Of a stretch of DNA of 14,676 bases, positions 1 to 6,601 are shown in pieces. Location: assembly GCA_946183625.1 (NCBI GenBank), contig CAMHCL010000029.1:1-14676 (forward strand), read 5' to 3'. The translations under genes were made by a program, and so were the position numbers. Under the pieces are notes generated by a model. It saw only the letters and a program-made list of their open reading frames with translations, had not been told where the DNA came from and did not search any database. Positions within the stretch are counted from its first letter, which is position 1. Every line of letters starts with the position of its first letter. This DNA is from an uncultured Lachnospiraceae bacterium. GTDB taxonomy: Bacteria; Bacillota; Clostridia; Lachnospirales; Lachnospiraceae.

Positions 1-548
1 AGAGTGGAGTTAAAACAGATATATATGCTGTAGGAGCAACCTTAAGATATGCTTGTAATAAGCTGGATATAAAAAGCAGTAAACTTCATGCTTTTGTAAA
101 TAAGGCAACGGCATTCAGACCTGAGGATAGATTTAGCAGTGCATCATCTGCCATAAGATTTTTAAAGATGCGATATGTAAGTATAGTGCCGGTACAATAT
201 AGAAAGTATCTTCTACCAGGATATCGAAGCGGGAATGTACTTCATATTATTGGGGCAACTATTCTGTATGCTTTAGCTATTTATTATTGTTTTGGAACCA
301 CTTTGACTGATAATTCATATACTGGTAAAGCTGCATTTTATTACGAAGTATTTGTTTCAGTGTATCAGTTTGTAACTATTATACTTCTTACTATGTTTAC
401 GTTTAATTATCTAGGCATACATAGTAAGCTTAAGCTTTCTAGATTAAATATATTTTTGCGAATCATCATAATAATTATTGGAGATTATATTTTATTTAAT
501 ATTATTACTTTGATCGCAGCTCTTGTTGAAGGATTAATAATACGGTAA
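1..548 (+). CDS. C-terminal part of a membrane-anchored Ser/Thr protein kinase (5' end outside the window)
   Basis: The frame is open from base 3 to the stop at 546-548, so the 5' end lies outside the window; the ATG at 168 is internal. The first ~55 visible residues match the end of a Hanks-type kinase: TDIYAVGATL is subdomain IX (the DxxxxG pattern), and NKATAFRPEDRFSSA is the kinase-end block with its conserved Arg. A basic linker follows (YRKYLLPGYRSGN), then three hydrophobic segments at visible residues about 79-98, 115-135 and 150-180. The catalytic HRD and DFG motifs would lie upstream and are not seen, so activity cannot be judged. The likely role is Ser/Thr phosphorylation at the membrane; the substrate is unknown. 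The C-terminal membrane part is short and carries no obvious PASTA or other sensor domain. A terminator follows directly. Confidence 0.8.
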   Translation, partial: SGVKTDIYAVGATLRYACNKLDIKSSKLHAFVNKATAFRPEDRFSSASSAIRFLKMRYVSIVPVQYRKYLLPGYRSGNVLHIIGATILYALAIYYCFGTTLTDNSYTGKAAFYYEVFVSVYQFVTIILLTMFTFNYLGIHSKLKLSRLNIFLRIIIIIIGDYILFNIITLIAALVEGLIIR

Positions 549-550
549 AC

Positions 551-578
551 AAGCCCCTTTATGACAGAGGGGCTTTCT
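551..578 (+). terminator. Rho-independent terminator after the kinase gene
   Basis: A perfect 8-bp stem (AAGCCCCT at 551-558 with AGGGGCTT at 568-575) has a 9-nt loop and a short T tract, and lies 3 nt after the stop codon. The T tract is weak, so termination may be partial. Confidence 0.75.
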
Positions 579-600
579 AAATATATTGGTTATTGAAATA

Positions 601-609
601 TGCTATAAA
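601..609 (+). promoter_or_regulatory. Candidate extended -10 promoter of the mazEF-like pair
   Basis: TGCTATAAA fits the extended -10 pattern (TGn plus a near-TATAAT hexamer). No good -35 lies at the usual spacing. The terminator just upstream and the toxin-antitoxin genes just downstream make a promoter here likely. Confidence 0.4.
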
Positions 610-620
610 AGGATATACAA

Positions 621-630
621 TGTATATACA
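621..630 (+). promoter_or_regulatory. Palindrome, possible MazE operator
   Basis: TGTATATACA is a perfect 10-bp palindrome between the candidate -10 box and the mazE ribosome site. MazE-type antitoxins commonly autoregulate by binding AT-rich palindromes at their own promoter, which makes this a plausible operator by position. A 10-bp AT-rich palindrome can also arise by chance. Confidence 0.35.
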
Positions 631-649
631 AAGAAAAGGAGGTGGCATT

Positions 650-892
650 ATGCAGGCACAAGTTAAATCTTGGGGAAATAGTCAAGGTGTTAGATTATCA
701 AGAGATGTTTTGCAACAGGCAGATATAAAAGTAAATGATGTGTTAGATGTTAATGTTGTCGATGGTGTAATAATGCTGTCCAAAACTATTAGACATAAAA
801 CTCTTGAAGAAAGAGCTGCTGAATTTGGTGGAAATCTAAAATTAGATGGCGAATTTGACTGGGGTGAACCAGTAGGAAGAGAAGTATGGTAA
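650..892 (+). CDS. mazE: MazE-like antitoxin (AbrB/SpoVT swapped-hairpin fold)
   Basis: This 80-residue protein has the classic MazE N-terminus SWGNSQGVRLSR (residues 7-18), the DNA-binding swapped-hairpin AbrB-type domain over about residues 1-45. An acidic, Trp-containing tail (residues 47-80) is where MazE proteins wrap the toxin. The start at 650 is chosen because a full AAAGGAGGT ribosome site (635-643) sits 6 nt upstream; an in-frame ATG at 593 would give 19 extra residues and has no such site. The stop overlaps the next gene, as in translationally coupled toxin-antitoxin pairs. The inferred role is to neutralise the downstream MazF-like protein and repress the shared promoter. Confidence 0.88.
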   Translation: MQAQVKSWGNSQGVRLSRDVLQQADIKVNDVLDVNVVDGVIMLSKTIRHKTLEERAAEFGGNLKLDGEFDWGEPVGREVW

Positions 893-1197
893 TGAAGGAA
901 CAATTACATCAGGGCGACATTATTAAAATTGAAAAAATAAAATTACCTGTTTTGGTTGTAAGTAAAGACTTTTTTAATCAGTGTGGTGAAATAATTGGTT
1001 GCCCTATATATAAAAATGGTGAGTCAGGACCGTTACATATTTATGTAGAATCTGAAGAGATAAAAGGATATGTTCAATGTGAAAAACTCTCACTTCTTGA
1101 TATGTCAGTGAGAGGGTTTTCGGTTTTGGATAGAATACATATTTCTGATATAATAAACATCACTGACGCTATTCAAGGATTATTTGATTATATATGA
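886..1197 (+). CDS. MazF/PemK-like toxin with atypical active site
   Basis: This 103-residue protein has the MazF fold pattern: GDIIKI (10-15), PVLVVSKDFFN (21-31), a beta-strand run, and a C-terminal segment ending in the CEKLSLLD and RGFSVLDRI region (65-84). MazF family members are sequence-specific endoribonucleases. Here the beta1-beta2 loop that normally carries the catalytic Arg (the GxExGxRP motif) is missing, with Leu-Pro at 20-21 where Arg-Pro is expected. The usual Thr after the PI strand appears to be Tyr (42). RNase activity is therefore uncertain. The start at 886 overlaps the mazE stop and has AGGA about 8 nt upstream; an ATG at 892 (TAATG junction) is an alternative that removes two residues. 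Base composition is more AT-rich than downstream genes, which suits a mobile toxin-antitoxin pair. Confidence 0.8.
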   Translation: MVMKEQLHQGDIIKIEKIKLPVLVVSKDFFNQCGEIIGCPIYKNGESGPLHIYVESEEIKGYVQCEKLSLLDMSVRGFSVLDRIHISDIINITDAIQGLFDYI

Positions 1198-1231
1198 TTT
1201 GTTAGAATAAAAGGCACCCTAGACTAAAACC

Positions 1232-2065
1232 ATGGATGATTTCGATATAACAACAAAACAAGATAAGCTTTTTAGTGGGAATGCCCTCAAACTGATGGCA
1301 ATCATCACCATGTTTCTGGACCATTTCGCATTGGTGTTCTTCTGGCAGTATCTCCTTCCAATCGTGAGATACGATTATCAGAACATGAAACTCTATTATG
1401 CACTCTACATTGTGTACCGAGTTCTGAGAGGCTTAGGAAGAATTGCATTTCCTATATTCTGCTTCCTGATTGCTGAGGGATTTAAGCATACAAGAAATCC
1501 AGTAAAATATTTCGCAAGGCTTTTGCTAGCGGCAATCATTTCAGAGGTACCATTTGATCTTGCTGTAAGAAAGACTTGGTTCACACTGGAGAAGCAAAAT
1601 GTGATCTTTACTCTGGCAGCAGGACTGGTGGCTATCTTTCTATGGAGTGACATAATTGGCGGAGATAGAAATAAGAGCCCTTTGATCAGATTCAAAGAGA
1701 CTCCTCTGGCTTCTAAAATCGGTGCTTTTGGCACAGTTATTCTTATGTCACTTATATGCTTTGAGATGAGAACGGATTATTGTAAGTTCGGAGTATTGAT
1801 AATCTTTACATTTTACTTTCTATGGGATGTGCCAATTGCGATGTTTATCGGCGTTGGAGCGTTGCTTGTCGCTTCGAGTTGGAAATGGGAGATACCAGCG
1901 TTATCGGCGTTCTTCCCGATTTATTTCTATAACGGAAAATTAAGCTCCAGAGAAACAAATGAAAAGACCGACAAGGTAATAAAGGTGCTTTTTTACCTGT
2001 TCTATCCGGTTCATCTGCTCCTGCTGGGGCTTATGAGAATTCTTTTGTATTCAAGATTAAAATGA
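1232..2065 (+). CDS. TraX-family integral membrane protein
   Basis: This 277-residue polytopic protein has TraX family landmarks: GNALKLMAIITMFLDH (16-31), RGLGRIAFPIFCFLIAEG (66-83), a following VKYFARLLL/EVPFDL stretch (91-110), the QNVIFTLAAG motif (122-131) and a C-terminal FYLFYPVHLLLLG. TraX of F-like plasmids acetylates pilin, and chromosomal Firmicute members are probably membrane acyltransferases of unknown substrate. Nothing nearby suggests conjugation. The start has no convincing ribosome site (AAAGG lies about 18 nt upstream), so the true start is uncertain. The gene ends 19 nt before folP and may be cotranscribed with it. Family assignment is confident; function is not. Confidence 0.8.
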   Translation: MDDFDITTKQDKLFSGNALKLMAIITMFLDHFALVFFWQYLLPIVRYDYQNMKLYYALYIVYRVLRGLGRIAFPIFCFLIAEGFKHTRNPVKYFARLLLAAIISEVPFDLAVRKTWFTLEKQNVIFTLAAGLVAIFLWSDIIGGDRNKSPLIRFKETPLASKIGAFGTVILMSLICFEMRTDYCKFGVLIIFTFYFLWDVPIAMFIGVGALLVASSWKWEIPALSAFFPIYFYNGKLSSRETNEKTDKVIKVLFYLFYPVHLLLLGLMRILLYSRLK

Positions 2066-2084
2066 CTCCAAGGGGGAATTATAA

Positions 2085-3089
2085 TTGGATTTCAGCAGAG
2101 AAGATCATGTATATATAATGGGAATATTGAATGCGACTCCTGATTCCTTTTCCAATGATGGAATCTTAGCGGGTGGCAATGGTGCTTCGTTGGATTCTAC
2201 CGTCGGTACGATAAATGCGGATGAATTGAAGGAACACGTTGCGGCCATGATCGAGGACGGCGCGGACATCATCGACGTCGGTGGCGAGAGCACCCGTCCG
2301 GGACACATTCAGATCAGTTCAGAGGAAGAAATCGCAAGAGTATGCGACGTTATAAAGATCATCAGGTCGGAGTTCGATATTCCGATTTCCATTGATACTT
2401 ATAAAGCTGAAGTTGCCAAGGAAGCGCTTTCAGCGGGCGCAGACATCGTGAATGACATCTGGGGCTGCAGATATGAGATGTTCAATCCGTCCCAGGGTGA
2501 AATGTCTAACCGGGCCGGGTATGAGATGTCCGACTTCGGTGAATCGAGCCACAACATATCCCGACTTGCCAAGGTTACTGCCGAGGCAGGGGCATACATC
2601 GTGTTGATGCATAATGATAATTTAGGACGAACTTTGGAGGAACGTACCCCGGACAAGTTTAAGGAAGATGGATATGTGTCATCTGACATATATGAACCAG
2701 TCATAACAAGAAGTGAAGCAGAGGACGTTGTCCTAAGAGTTATGAATGGCCTTAGGAATTCTGTGGAGATTGCCCTGGCAGAGGGAATCGCACGGGATAA
2801 GATTATTCTGGACCCGGGAGTTGGATTTGCGAAAACCCAGGAAGAGAATATGAAAACTCTGGCTCATCTGTCAGACTTTCGTGAATTAGGCTATCCGGTT
2901 TTACTTGGTGCATCGAGAAAATCCGTGATAGGAAATGCACTTCACCTTCCGGTTTATGAAAGAGAAGAAGCAACCATAACCACATCAATCCTTGCAGCCA
3001 AGGCAGGATGCAGATTCGTTCGTGTTCATAACGTAAAAGCAAACCGCCGTGCACTGTATATGTGGGAAGAGGTAGAGAAGTACATATAG
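2085..3089 (+). CDS. folP: Dihydropteroate synthase
   Basis: It joins pABA to the pterin pyrophosphate in folate synthesis and is the sulfonamide target. All signature blocks are present: MGILNATPDSFSN (12-24), DVGGESTRPG (64-73), SIDTYKAEVA (102-111), NDIWG (123-127), LMHN (174-177), DPGVGFAKT (243-251), LLGASRKS (273-280) and FVRVHNVK (311-318). At 334 residues it exceeds the common ~270-280. The excess lies in a Gly/Ser/Thr-rich stretch near 27-45, an acidic segment at about 129-162 after NDIWG, and one at about 182-212 after LMHN. The start is TTG, with AGGGGG at 2071-2076 and 8-nt spacing. No other folate genes are adjacent; the upstream neighbour is the TraX-like gene. No clear terminator follows before the zur promoter region. 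Confidence 0.93.
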   Translation: MDFSREDHVYIMGILNATPDSFSNDGILAGGNGASLDSTVGTINADELKEHVAAMIEDGADIIDVGGESTRPGHIQISSEEEIARVCDVIKIIRSEFDIPISIDTYKAEVAKEALSAGADIVNDIWGCRYEMFNPSQGEMSNRAGYEMSDFGESSHNISRLAKVTAEAGAYIVLMHNDNLGRTLEERTPDKFKEDGYVSSDIYEPVITRSEAEDVVLRVMNGLRNSVEIALAEGIARDKIILDPGVGFAKTQEENMKTLAHLSDFRELGYPVLLGASRKSVIGNALHLPVYEREEATITTSILAAKAGCRFVRVHNVKANRRALYMWEEVEKYI

Positions 3090-3155
3090 ACAGTACATTT
3101 GTGCTAGGTATCCTGGACTGATTGAGGATTGATCAAAATAGATCATGAATAAAAA

Positions 3156-3170
3156 TGCAAATGTTTTGCA
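3156..3170 (+). promoter_or_regulatory. Upstream Fur-family operator of the zinc operon
   Basis: TGCAAATGTTTTGCA is a 7-1-7 imperfect palindrome (6 of 7 pairs), the layout bound by Fur-family dimers. It lies just upstream of the -35 box and forms the left arm (3151-3171) of a larger inverted repeat whose right arm is at 3212-3232 (20 of 21 positions match). The match to a Fur-family site is inferred from layout and context. Confidence 0.6.
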
Positions 3171-3176
3171 AAAGTG

Positions 3177-3205
3177 TTGACATTCTTTCTTTTATAGAGT
3201 AGTAT
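3177..3205 (+). promoter_or_regulatory. Sigma-A type promoter of the zinc operon
   Basis: A perfect -35 TTGACA (3177-3182), a 17-nt spacer and -10 TAGTAT (3200-3205) make a good housekeeping promoter. It is bracketed by the two Fur-type boxes, and transcription would begin near 3212, at the edge of the downstream box. A second TTGACA at 3240-3245 has no good -10. Confidence 0.75.
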
Positions 3206-3212
3206 ATCAAAT

Positions 3213-3227
3213 TGCAAGACATTTGCA
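3213..3227 (+). promoter_or_regulatory. Downstream Fur-family operator of the zinc operon
   Basis: TGCAAGACATTTGCA (5 of 7 palindromic pairs) is the inverted copy of the upstream box, covering the expected start of transcription. The box centres are 57 bp apart, near five to six helix turns. Autorepression by the adjacent Fur-family protein is the natural reading. Confidence 0.6.
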
Positions 3228-3280
3228 TTTTTATTTTGCTTGACATTTTGATGCGCATCGATTGTTAGGAGGATAAGACT

Positions 3281-3691
3281 TTGGCTTACAAAACAAAATC
3301 CAGAGAAAAGCTTCTGGAGTATTTTGAGACTGTGGATGATAAGCCCTTTTCAGTGGGTGATATCCAGGAGTATCTGAAGAAACAGAATGTAGATATCAAC
3401 GTAGTTACAATATATAGAAACCTGGACAGAATGGTACAGGATGGCCAGCTCATGCAGCATAAGTCATCTGATTCAAAGGCTGTTATGTACAGCCTGACGA
3501 AGGAGCATGACTGCCATAATCATCTCCATTTGAAATGTAAGAGCTGCGGCAGGATGATCCATCTCGAGTGTGATCTCATGGATACGATACGTGAGCACCT
3601 GATGGAAGAGCATGGCTTCAGTCTTGAATGCGAAGGCTCTATCATAATGGGACTATGTGCGGATTGCAGAACAAAGCTTATTCCGGTTTGA
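3281..3691 (+). CDS. zur: Fur-family metalloregulator, probably Zur
   Basis: This 136-residue protein has the Fur architecture. A winged-helix DNA-binding domain spans residues 1-75, with recognition helix VVTIYRNLDRMVQDG (41-55). The metal-binding dimerisation domain starts with HDCHNHLHLKCKSC (76-89). The two CxxC pairs (C86/C89 and C126/C129) are the structural zinc site; H79, H81, H83, E96 and H111 are candidate sensory ligands. The TTG start has AGGAGG at 3267-3272 with 8-nt spacing. Zur is preferred over PerR or Fur because the gene heads an operon with a zinc-type ABC importer and its promoter is flanked by two Fur-type boxes. Expected action: with zinc bound, it represses its own operon. 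The metal is inferred from context only. Confidence 0.85.
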   Translation: MAYKTKSREKLLEYFETVDDKPFSVGDIQEYLKKQNVDINVVTIYRNLDRMVQDGQLMQHKSSDSKAVMYSLTKEHDCHNHLHLKCKSCGRMIHLECDLMDTIREHLMEEHGFSLECEGSIIMGLCADCRTKLIPV

Positions 3692-3729
3692 TACATTTGA
3701 CATAGGTACTAAAGTAGGGGACACACAAA

Positions 3730-4959
3730 ATGACATTCAATAATTACACTAAAACTAGAAAGACGGCGGGAAAGAAAACTGGCAAAGTATATAATCGCAT
3801 GATCAAGATGATAACTGCCTTTGTATGTGCAGCAGCTCTTATCTTGTCGGCAGGATGCACAACTAATCCTGTAGTTCCGGGACCGGGTGAGACTTCAGAG
3901 GGTGATGGACTTAAAATCGTCTGCACCATTTATCCAATCTATGACTGGACTGAAAATGTACTTGGTGATAAAGCGGGCGATGCTGATGTGAAGCTTCTCA
4001 TGGACAGCGGTATGGATATGCACAGCTTCCAGCCAACTGCGCAGGACATAGCAGAGATAAGTAACGCAGACATCTTCATCTATGTTGGTGGAGAGTCAGA
4101 TGGCTGGGTTGATGATGCTCTGAAGGAAGCAACCAACAAGGATATGAAGGTTATCAATCTGCTTGAATATCTGGGAAATGAAGTTAAAGAGGAAGAGCTC
4201 GTCGAAGGAATGCAGGAAGAAGAGCATGACCACGATGCAGATGCCGACGAGGACCACGATCACAGCGATGGTGATGCCGACGAAGACGCCGATGCAGATC
4301 ATGACCATGACGCCGACGCTGATGCAGATCATGACCATGACGAAGACGCTGATGCAGACTATGATCACAGCGAAGGCGATGCTGATCATGAAGAAGGCCA
4401 TCATCATGAAGAGGGCGAAGTTGAGTACGACGAACATGTATGGCTTTCTGTAAGACTTGCAAAAACTCTTTCCCTTTATATAGAAGAAGCAATTGCAGAG
4501 AAGGATCCTGACAACGCTGATCTCTATCAGCAGAATTTTGATTCTTATGCAGCAAAGCTTGATCAGCTGGATAAAGAATATGAGGAAGCAGTCGAATCTG
4601 CACCACGTGATACTATCCTGGTGGGCGACAGATTTCCATTCAGATATATGGTGGATGATTACGGCTTAAAGTATTATGCTGCATTTGCCGGATGTAATGC
4701 TGAGACAGAGGCAAGCTTCGAGACCATTACATTTCTAGCTGACAAGGTTGATGAATTAGAATTAAATGTAATCCTTACGCTTGAATCATCTGATCAGAAA
4801 ATCGCAGATTCAATCAAGAGGACTTCTAAAAAGAGAGAGTGCGATATAGTGGTCATGGATTCTCTTCAGTCTGTAACAGCTGAAGATGTGAACAATGGAA
4901 TCAGTTATCTGGATGTTATGAGACAGAACCTGGAAGCTTTGAAGAAAGCCCTTAATTAA
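3730..4959 (+). CDS. znuA: Zinc ABC transporter substrate-binding lipoprotein (ZnuA/AdcA type)
   Basis: This 409-residue lipoprotein has a basic N-terminus, a hydrophobic stretch at 28-42 and the lipobox LSAGC with Cys43 as the lipidated residue. The mature part is a cluster A-I solute-binding protein: LKIVCTIYPIYDW (61-73), MDMHSFQP (95-102, ligand H98), DEHVWLS (234-240, ligand H236) and GDRFPFRYMVDDYGL (299-313). Between the second and third lobe elements lies a His/Asp-rich loop (165-230), a zinc-gathering feature of ZnuA/AdcA proteins that is unusually long and repeated here. The third ligand position has Asp (D300) instead of the His of E. coli ZnuA, and D377 may be the fourth. Start at 3730: TAGGGGA with 8-nt spacing; Met24 is a weaker alternative. 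It should deliver zinc to the following ATPase/permease pair. Confidence 0.9.
   Translation: MTFNNYTKTRKTAGKKTGKVYNRMIKMITAFVCAAALILSAGCTTNPVVPGPGETSEGDGLKIVCTIYPIYDWTENVLGDKAGDADVKLLMDSGMDMHSFQPTAQDIAEISNADIFIYVGGESDGWVDDALKEATNKDMKVINLLEYLGNEVKEEELVEGMQEEEHDHDADADEDHDHSDGDADEDADADHDHDADADADHDHDEDADADYDHSEGDADHEEGHHHEEGEVEYDEHVWLSVRLAKTLSLYIEEAIAEKDPDNADLYQQNFDSYAAKLDQLDKEYEEAVESAPRDTILVGDRFPFRYMVDDYGLKYYAAFAGCNAETEASFETITFLADKVDELELNVILTLESSDQKIADSIKRTSKKRECDIVVMDSLQSVTAEDVNNGISYLDVMRQNLEALKKALN
4291..4380 (+). repeat. 30-bp tandem repeat encoding the His/Asp-rich zinc loop
   Basis: Three units with a 30-bp period start at 4291, 4321 and 4351, coding for DADADHDHDA, DADADHDHDE and DADADYDHSE. 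The first two share a 22-bp identical block and the third is diverged. The 10-residue unit keeps frame, so copy number could change without breaking the lipoprotein. Confidence 0.8.
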
Positions 4960-5016
4960 TCCTGATATAAAATGTAATGTCAGCCTGAGGACTGACTGAT
5001 ATGTGAGGTGGATGAT

Positions 5017-5733
5017 ATGCCATACATAAAATGTGAAGACCTGGAACTGGGATGGGATGGCCGCACAGTTACCAAGGGTATCAATTTCGAAGTAAATAAA
5101 GGAGATTATCTCTGCATAGTAGGAGAGAATGGAGCAGGTAAGAGTACTCTTATGAAGACTCTTGTAAAACTCAGGAATCCTATCATGTCGGGAAAGGTGA
5201 TCTATGATGATGAACTGAAATCATCTGAAATGGGTTACCTGCCGCAGCATACAGAGGTGCAGAATGATTTCCCTGCGACAGTGTATGAGATAGTCATGTC
5301 CGGAAATCTGTCACATATCGGTCTGAAACCATTTTACAGCAAGGCTGATAAGGAGAGAACTAAGAAGAATATGGAGCGAATGGATATAATGAAGCTCCAG
5401 AATAAATCATATCGTAACCTGTCCGGCGGACAGAAGCAAAGAGTCCTACTGGCGAGGGCTCTTTCGGCGACTTCAAAGATACTTCTTCTGGACGAGCCTG
5501 TTAGTGGCCTGGATCCGAAGGTTACCATGGAACTCTACGAGCTTATACAGAAGCTGAACAAGGAGGGCCTGACCATCGTTATGATCTCTCATGACGTAGA
5601 GATGGCGACGAAGTATGCAAGTCACATACTTCATATAGGAAGAAAGAAAATGCTGTTCTATGGAACTGTCGAGCAGTATAAAGAAAGCGAACTTTGGGAA
5701 GCATATGAAAGGATAGGTGAAAGCGATGAGTAA
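5017..5733 (+). CDS. znuC: Zinc ABC transporter ATP-binding protein
   Basis: This 238-residue ABC ATPase has all nucleotide-binding motifs: Walker A GENGAGKST (36-44), Q-loop Gln77 (YLPQH), signature LSGGQKQR (135-142), Walker B ILLLDEP (155-161), D-loop SGLD (163-166) and switch His192 (SHD). Its size and the FYSKADKER segment fit the ZnuC/AdcC/MntB importer group. It powers uptake with the downstream permease. The ATG at 5017 is preferred because GAGGTG (5005-5010) is 6 nt upstream. An in-frame GTG at 5008 overlaps that site, so it is unlikely. The gene overlaps the permease by 8 nt, indicating translational coupling. Confidence 0.93.
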   Translation: MPYIKCEDLELGWDGRTVTKGINFEVNKGDYLCIVGENGAGKSTLMKTLVKLRNPIMSGKVIYDDELKSSEMGYLPQHTEVQNDFPATVYEIVMSGNLSHIGLKPFYSKADKERTKKNMERMDIMKLQNKSYRNLSGGQKQRVLLARALSATSKILLLDEPVSGLDPKVTMELYELIQKLNKEGLTIVMISHDVEMATKYASHILHIGRKKMLFYGTVEQYKESELWEAYERIGESDE

Positions 5734-6574
5734 TGTGTTTGAACAATTAACCTATTATCTGTCCTTCCCATTTGTAAGATATGCGCTGATAGTTGGAACG
5801 CTCGTGGCATTATGTTCCTCACTCCTGGGTGTGACCCTGGTGCTGAAGCGCTACTCCTTCATAGGTGATGGACTGTCCCACGTGGCATTTGGCGCCATGG
5901 CAGTAGCGGCTGTACTCAACCTGCAGGATCACAATACACTGGTAGTTATGCCCATAACCATTATCTCAGCAATCATCCTGCTCAAGTCAGGACAGAACTC
6001 CAAAATCAAGGGTGACGCAGCCATAGCTATGCTCTCAGTAAGCGCACTTGCTATAGGTTACATGTTGATGAACGTTTTTTCCAAATCGGCAAATGTATCG
6101 GGTGACGTCTGCAGTACTCTTTTTGGATCAACTTCAATCCTCACACTTACATTTAAAGATGTAGTAGTATGTGTGGTTTTATCAATAATAGTATTAGTAG
6201 CTTTTGTTCTCATGTATAATAGAATCTTCGCCATTACATTTGACGAGGACTTCGCAACAGCAACCGGAATCAGGACAAAACTCTGCAATATGATACTTGC
6301 TATCATGATTGCAGTGGTTATCGTACTTGGAATGAACCTGGTGGGATCACTTCTGATTTCTGCACTTATTATCTTCCCGGCTCTGTCGGCCATGAGAGTC
6401 TGCAACACCTATAGAGGCGTTATCATCGTCTCTGCAATTATCTCGGTTGTGTGTGCCCTCATCGGAATGGTGATGACAATCCTGTTTTCAACACCAGTCG
6501 GTGCCACCATAGTTGTAGTTGATCTTGTGTTCTTCTGCATCTTCGTGATCATTGGCAAGCTGCGCGCAGCATAA
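5726..6574 (+). CDS. znuB: Zinc ABC transporter permease
   Basis: This 282-residue polytopic protein of the ABC-3 permease family has about eight hydrophobic segments. Landmarks are LVLKRYSFIGDGLSHVAFG near the N-terminus (the conserved ATPase-contact region GLSHVAFG) and NLVGSLLISALIIFPALSA in the later transmembrane helices. It forms the membrane channel for zinc delivered by the lipoprotein. The start at 5726 follows AGGTGA at 5-nt spacing and lies inside the end of znuC. A GTG at 5717 in frame is possible but has a poor site. Gene order (regulator, binding protein, ATPase, permease) is that of a self-contained zinc-uptake operon. Confidence 0.92.
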   Translation: MSNVFEQLTYYLSFPFVRYALIVGTLVALCSSLLGVTLVLKRYSFIGDGLSHVAFGAMAVAAVLNLQDHNTLVVMPITIISAIILLKSGQNSKIKGDAAIAMLSVSALAIGYMLMNVFSKSANVSGDVCSTLFGSTSILTLTFKDVVVCVVLSIIVLVAFVLMYNRIFAITFDEDFATATGIRTKLCNMILAIMIAVVIVLGMNLVGSLLISALIIFPALSAMRVCNTYRGVIIVSAIISVVCALIGMVMTILFSTPVGATIVVVDLVFFCIFVIIGKLRAA

Positions 6575-6601
6575 ATTTTATAAAATGCAAGGTGAATTAT
6601 C

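Noticed and set aside
593..649. Upstream in-frame ATG that would lengthen the MazE-like protein by 19 residues
   Set aside because: It has no ribosome site, overlaps the candidate promoter, and the homology begins at the ATG at 650, which has a full AAAGGAGGT.
1232..2065. TraX-like gene as a sign of a conjugative element
   Set aside because: No relaxase, coupling protein, type IV secretion gene, integrase or attachment site is visible, and TraX-family genes are common on Firmicute chromosomes.
3240..3268. Second promoter from TTGACA at 3240 with the palindrome GATGCGCATC
   Set aside because: No acceptable -10 box lies at 16-18 nt, and the region runs into the zur ribosome site. The short palindrome may be chance.
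4291..4380. Short direct repeats considered as a CRISPR array
   Set aside because: The units are contiguous at 30 bp, in frame inside znuA, without unique spacers.
4163..4606. Open frames in other phases and on the minus strand across the His/Asp-rich region
   Set aside because: They are by-products of the 30-bp repeat and low-complexity coding bias; their translations are repetitive and unlike real proteins, and the main frame has clear family motifs.
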